Assembly: GCF_039555335.1 (NCBI RefSeq)
Contig: NC_092640.1
Span: forward strand, 36,202,784 to 36,266,783
Origin: Amphiura filiformis
Taxonomy: Eukaryota; Echinodermata; Ophiuroidea; Amphilepidida; Amphiuridae
Direction: 5' to 3'
DNA length: 64,000 nucleotides
The translations under genes were made by a program, and so were the position numbers. The notes beneath the pieces were generated by a model. It made no database searches. It saw nothing but the letters and a program-made list of their open reading frames with translations, and had not been told where the DNA came from. Shown here one piece after another: positions 58,687 through 64,000 of the stretch; the stretch's first letter is position 1; every line of letters starts with the position of its first letter.

Positions 58687-60033
58687 GGCCGCAACCGCCA
58701 CAACGTGGAGCTGCTACGCGTAGCTGACTTTTTGCTCCGTGGAGCCAAATTGACCAATCATGATCATGTTAGAGTTTTTCATTACTCGGAGGTAAAACTG
58801 ACCAATTAAGTACGACTTACTCATTACGTGAAGCGAATTTATTCATTAAGAATTTGCCAGACGAGCGTCACGTAGTTGCAAGATATCCTCGGTCACGAAA
58901 GTTATGATTCAAAAAGTAGTTTATGAAAAGTACGAACTGCACTCATAAGAAACTCATACCGGGACTTGCGCGGTGTGGCCTGCGGAATTCGACCTTCAGC
59001 AAACTGCAAACCAGTTCGGATTTACTTTATATACTAGTAGTAGGCCATACATACTGTAGTTACTGTCCGTTTTCCTATACACAATACTCAGTGCGCTCAC
59101 CATTGACGCGTGACCTCTACAAATAGTGTATGTTAGAAGTATAGGCCATTGCCTAGTTGACGTCTCTGTGTAAAAAATAACCGGCCAATATTTGAAGTAT
59201 TCTCTGAAATTCTAGAAAATATAGTTTTGTAACATGTCCTAAATTTTTAGCTAATTTAGGTGTTTGGAAATATTGGTACTTTTGTACCAAAAATATGAAG
59301 AAATTATTTCTAAACCGTGTTAAGTCATTAAGCTTCTCATTTTCAAGAACGCTGGTTAACAATAAGCAGACTATTGTCTCATTTCGTAAACAAAAGCCCA
59401 CAGTATTGTTACCTTGCGTTCGCTTTATAATCGTTCACCCAACTGAAACTATAATACCAGCTCATTGCTCATTGCACAGGTAAAACAGACACAAGTGCAG
59501 TGTGTATTTAACCAGAGAAGATCTGATGTAACATAGTTGAGCTGTTTTCATTGAATGCTATCTTGGTTTAATAGCTTTTAATAGGGTTTAAGTCCTTCAA
59601 AGGTCGTGGTGAGTTCTACTGTAGACATGACTGCATCATGATTATTTTAAAGTCAACAACATTCAACAATATGATCACCGTGATAGTATGAGAGTATCAG
59701 TACCGTAGGTGTCAGTGATCCTGGCCTGACACAGTAGACAAACAAACAAACAAACAAACAAACACGCCACACACATGACACATGCATGCAAGATAACATT
59801 GACCAATCAAACAATGGTATTGATCCTGTACAACTGGTCGTGGTTTATTTACAATCGATTCATTTAAAATCCCCATAGTAAACATTAATTTTGGCAAGAG
59901 TTTTCTCTCTCTGGAACGAGGATGCATCCACTGGCTCCGCGTAATGAAAAGATCTAACATGATTGGTCAATTTAGCTCCGCGAAGTGAAAAGTAAGCTAC
60001 GCGTAGCAGCTCCACGTTGTGGCGGTTACGGCC
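58687..60033. mobile_element. TIR element of 1.35 kb
   Basis: GGCCGCAACCGCCACAACGT, then GGAGCTGCTACGCGTAGC on the left; the right end is the complement with one change. Similarity continues about 90 bp inward (AATTGACCAATCATG). The interior from 59040 to 59645 is the dispersed repeat also seen at 9189 and 16370. No transposase seen and target duplication not resolved. Confidence 0.8.
59736..59765. repeat. (CAAA)n microsatellite
   Basis: Seven CAAA units within the 58687-60033 element. Confidence 0.95.
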
Positions 60034-60238
60034 AGCCATATATTGATCATGCGAAAATCGTAAAACATAGAATAGAAACAGTGTGGCAGGCTCTCAAAAT
60101 CTCAAATTGTATGCTTAGCCTGAGTCGCACGGCCTATCTCGAACAAAATCACCATGCGTAGTTGTTGAAAAACGTGAGGATTCATCGTACTATCACGGCA
60201 ATTTTTAACACGAAGATATAGGGACGATGACGGTGTGC

Positions 60239-61113
60239 CAGGGACAATAAACTAAATCATAATCAACTCATCCCCATCATCATTCATCGTTTATGTTTCA
60301 TACAAACAAACAAAAACAAACGTTTTTATGACGCTTATATTTCCAGTACCCATGCCACAGCCCTGTTACTGTCCAAGTGTGATTGATATCCGATCCATAT
60401 TTTTATTCAATATAAACACGGCCGGATGTGTTCGATTGCTTAGCACAATCAAGACAATAGTCTCCCTCATTTCAAATATTTAGTTTTGGTTTCTCTTTTG
60501 TTTAGAAACCAAAAAACAAGGGATTAAAAAGTAGAGCTGATCTGGTCTGCAATCATAACACTATTATGCTGGGAGGACACAGTATAGGGTATATAACCAG
60601 AAGTATACAATAGCCTATTGTGCTAACATAATTATTATCATGATTGATATCGGAAATCTATCCGCGGACGACAGTTGATGCTCTCTGTCGAAGATAGGTG
60701 GCATATTACACTCAGGCGGCGGATGACATGATTGCGCCGGCAACTTGTGAAACCGCCTGGCCGTATGGCATTTTCCAATATACTCGGTTAGTTTAGTGGG
60801 GTTCATTATCGAACCCCAACGGTTTTAGCTTGTATTTATATTATTTATCAACATATGCCTATTTGTTTGTGATATTTCAAGCGTTTTAAAATTTCAAAAT
60901 AATCCTATTCAATTACACGGTTGACGATGGAAATGTACTGAATTTAGAGAATGCACGTCGTACACCACCTGATTACACTCGTGAGTTCTAGGCCTAGAAA
61001 TCATATAAATGCGCGTCATTTGAAGGATGGGGCGGGGTGGGGGATTTGTTTGTTTGTATGAAACATAAACGATGCATGGAGATGATTTGATTATGAATTA
61101 GTTTATTATCCCC
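60239..61113. mobile_element. Inverted-repeat element with AATAAACTAA ends
   Basis: About 70 bp at each end are complementary: AATAAACTAAATCATAATCA and CATCGTTTATGTTTCATAC on the left, mirrored at 61045-61113. It overlaps another inverted pair (60462-60500 with 62155-62196, CCTCATTTCAAATATTTAG and complement), so the region is a mosaic. Confidence 0.65.
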
Positions 61114-61140
61114 GGGAAGCACAACACATACCTCTTTAAG

Positions 61141-61352
61141 AGGGGCTCCCCTCCCTATATAACCACCTCTTCCCTAAATTACCCCTTTCCCCCTCCTCCT
61201 CCCCTACATTCGATATCTTCATCTCGAGCTCTCCTTCCCCTTCTCTTTCACTTCCAATGGTCTCTCTCATCTGTTTCTCTCTCTCTCCGGCCCATATCCC
61301 CTTGCCCTCCACCCCCCCCACACACACACCACACAATCTCTTCTCCCCTCTA
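61141..61352. repeat. Pyrimidine-rich tract
   Basis: About 210 bp dominated by C and T on the + strand, ending in a CACACA run. Low complexity. Confidence 0.8.
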
Positions 61353-61962
61353 TCTTCTAATTTTTGCAGAAAAAAATGCTTCATTAAAAGTCATTAGGTT
61401 ATTAGAGGTCATATAATGGCCTTCCATCGATTCTGGTACCGGTACATGGGATTAAGGACATGAATCGATTTTGTTTATAGCACCTATACAATTGCAATAG
61501 TGGCCCCTTTTGTAATGTCGAATGCAAATATTTCGATGGTGTATATTTTTTCACAGGTGAATTAGCCTAGGCTTATTCGGTTTTGTAAACCACATCTTTC
61601 AATGTAGATTTTCATGCTCGATTTCTCTGCTCGTGAATATTGCATTGCGAAATTTAAACATTTCTTTTGTATACTTAGAGTAGGTAACTTCAAATCAAAT
61701 AATTTTACGATTCACACCGCTTATAAGAAACTGAAACCAAAACCGAAACTGACTGACACAAATGTTCGGTTTTAAACAAAAGGTAGAAACAATGAGTTCG
61801 ATATCTTATGATTCAAGTGGTTAGGCAGGACAATAGGAAACCACGTGACCAAAACCAAAACCAAAACTAAAACTAAACATTTGAAATGAGGCTCTGAATA
61901 AGCTATTATATATATATAATTATGGTCTTCTCTACACTAACGTTTAATTTATTGCTCTATCA

Positions 61963-62073
61963 CTGAGCTAAATGCGGTTGGTATTTGACCAATGAGGTAG
62001 TAGCGCTTTTCCCACCGCAACAAAAAGCGCTCTACCTCATTGGGTAAAAGCCAATCGCTGTCGCTCAGCTATG
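61963..62073. repeat. Long imperfect hairpin
   Basis: TGAGCTAAATGCGGTTGG...CCAATGAGGTAG...AGCGCTTTT pairs with AAAAAGCGCTCTACCTCATT and onward to GCTCAGCT. Arms of about 48 bp with a short loop. A small palindromic MITE is the simplest reading. Confidence 0.75.
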
Positions 62074-62199
62074 TAGTATAAATTTAGCTTTAGATGTTAT
62101 GATTGCAGACAAGTTCTGTCCCTCTTTTTAATCTGCTGATTTTTGGTTTCTGAACAAAAGAGAAACCAAAACTTATAATTTGAAATGAGGGAATGTAAA

Positions 62200-64000
62200 C
62201 CCTATCATTGCACGTTTAACAGAGAGTAATGGGAAGTATATTCAATAGATCGTTTGGATTTTACATTTAATATTTTATAGCTAATTAATCAAACGCTAAT
62301 TTTACATGTCACGAAGAAGCATAGTTCTTCCAGCATGTCATTTTAATGATAAAGTAGGCCTAATTTAATTGTGCATTCGGTTGTTATTAACGACAGTCAT
62401 GCAAAGAGCCCTAGCAACGACCTACATTCTGTTCTAACCTTTAATACTTTATTTTAACCCAACAATAAAGTTGATGAACAAAATTAATGTTCAGGATATT
62501 TCTTGGCGTTGTGTACTTTCTGTGGTGTGAAGGTATAGAGTCCTGATAGTGTTATTTTATCAGGCGCAGAGTGGGAATTATAAATAACAAGACAATATTA
62601 AAGTTGGGTTCTAATTTGAGCTAATATTTTCATTTAGTTATAGGATTATGTATAATGAACCCGAATAAATTTTTTTTTAAATACAATCAGAATAGTCGAG
62701 TCAATATTGCGAATAAAGACAAAGTAATAATAGAGATGGTCATATTTCAACTCACAACAAGACATGCGTATCATTAAGATATATATCCGGGAATAAATAT
62801 CCGACACACTGATTCAAACTAGATTAAATAATGAAGTCATTAACTTGCTTTTAATATTACTGATGCACTCGAAGTATATGATGGATAATCAACTCGTGCA
62901 AATGCACTTGTCAATGTAATCGCACTTGACCACGTTATTGTAATAACTCTAAGGCGCGTGTGATTATTTTGCATATATGAGGATTTGTATTGAATAGTAA
63001 ACCTACCTATAACAACATACAGACCGATAGCCGGCCTACATAATTGCTTTAGCCGATTTTTACACCAATATTAACCTAAACATATTTCAAAATTAATTTG
63101 AAGCTACAAATATAATACAAACAATATAGTATAAAAATAAGACAATTTAGGGAATTGTAGCGATGATCTTTTTCCCTGGTCTCAATTTTTAAACCGATTA
63201 AAACAGAATAGTAACCGTAACCAAGTAGGTCATGGCCGTGTTACTAATGTGAATGGAATAAAAAAAGCCTTGATGTATTAATCCTTCTTTGCTTTTAATT
63301 ATTCATTGACACCAACGTGTTAATAAATCATGATTTTAATGTACAATGCCAAAAATGGTAAATCAATTTCATCCTACTAATGTATCCGTGCGCAAATGAC
63401 AAATTAAAAAAGGAAGGTTTTATTTCAAACTCTAAACTCTAAATTATTAATGGACAAACATCATTCCATTTAAAACCAAAATGTAACCATTGAAGTATTT
63501 TTAAATTTATTGTTACATATTCTAACGATATACACCAAGAATATGCGTGAAAAATGAAGGGAAATGAAAATGAATTGACAAAATGATGCTATTTGTTTAA
63601 GTCAGCTGGTGCAAAATCATTTTCTCCAAACGTCAATGGGAAGTTTCGATTAGCATTGCGTTAGGCATATATAATAAAGAAAACGGTAAACACTCTCGGC
63701 TTGTCATCAAAGTTATAAATGTTTTACATACATGAATGAATTACAATCAAAGATTTTAATCCTCACTATTCATGTTAGATACAACAATGTACCCGAACTT
63801 CACTTCCATCATTGTTACAGAATTATCTTAACAATCACAATTTTTTTTCAACAAGAACTATTTAAAAAGGTGTTCTTAAAAATAGGCAATAACAATTCAA
63901 AACTTCATTCGTGGTATGTGAGGCACACTGTTGCGTCTATAAATGACACCGTCCTATACAGTATGTAGTTACATAGGTAATTACTTCTTTTGTAGACTTA
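62200..64000. other. Window end, no gene recognised
   Basis: AT-rich sequence. I see no splice-supported exon, RNA gene or clear mobile element. Confidence 0.4.

Noticed and set aside
59153-59401. Small frames at 59.1-59.5 kb
   Set aside because: They lie in the dispersed repeat also found at 9.2 and 16.4 kb and are not conserved between copies.

Overview
This is AT-rich, intron-rich animal DNA. C-type lectin and calcium-binding EGF exons, a Penelope-like retroelement, a mariner remnant and many hairpin-forming (foldback) DNA elements suggest a marine invertebrate deuterostome, probably an echinoderm. That placement is inference. One assembly gap of 200 Ns lies at 8989-9188. Most of the window is repeats and introns, and most long open frames are chance.

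Two host loci stand out. The first (about 10.9-18.2 kb, + strand) is a seven-exon gene whose protein aligns along its length with urate oxidase. It is odd in three ways. An upstream exon encodes a signal peptide and joins in frame. The C-terminus has no peroxisomal SRL-type signal. By eye, most catalytic residues are replaced. Exon 5 carries frame disruptions. It is therefore either a secreted uricase-fold pseudoenzyme with local assembly errors or a decaying gene.

The second is a pair of tandem paralogous loci on the - strand (copy A 19.7-23.7 kb, copy B 40.4-50.8 kb) with the same exon order: an unrecognised Cys-bearing exon, EGF, EGF, then a C-type lectin domain split over two exons. Copy B reads intact through its lectin and EGF exons and carries the EPN (mannose-type) motif. 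Copy A carries QPD (galactose-type) but has a nonsense codon and a broken EGF exon. B is 2.5 times longer than A largely because mobile elements sit in its introns.

Repeats by region. 0.4-5.4 kb: a CGTTAC motif array, a small TIR element and a 111-bp tandem array. 8.2-10.9 kb: a foldback, the gap, and a TIR element just upstream of the uricase-like gene. 15.9-19.5 kb: dispersed repeats and two foldbacks in or after that gene. 24.3-29.1 kb: a mariner remnant with TA target duplication, then a broken Penelope-like element with a 109-bp direct repeat at each end and an inverted endonuclease fragment. 29.8-37.2 kb: two large elements with TAGGG termini and 7-bp target duplications. 41-48.6 kb: two more of that type plus others in the introns of lectin copy B. 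51-64 kb: foldbacks, microsatellites and a tandem array with repeated TGACCT half-sites, but no convincing host gene.
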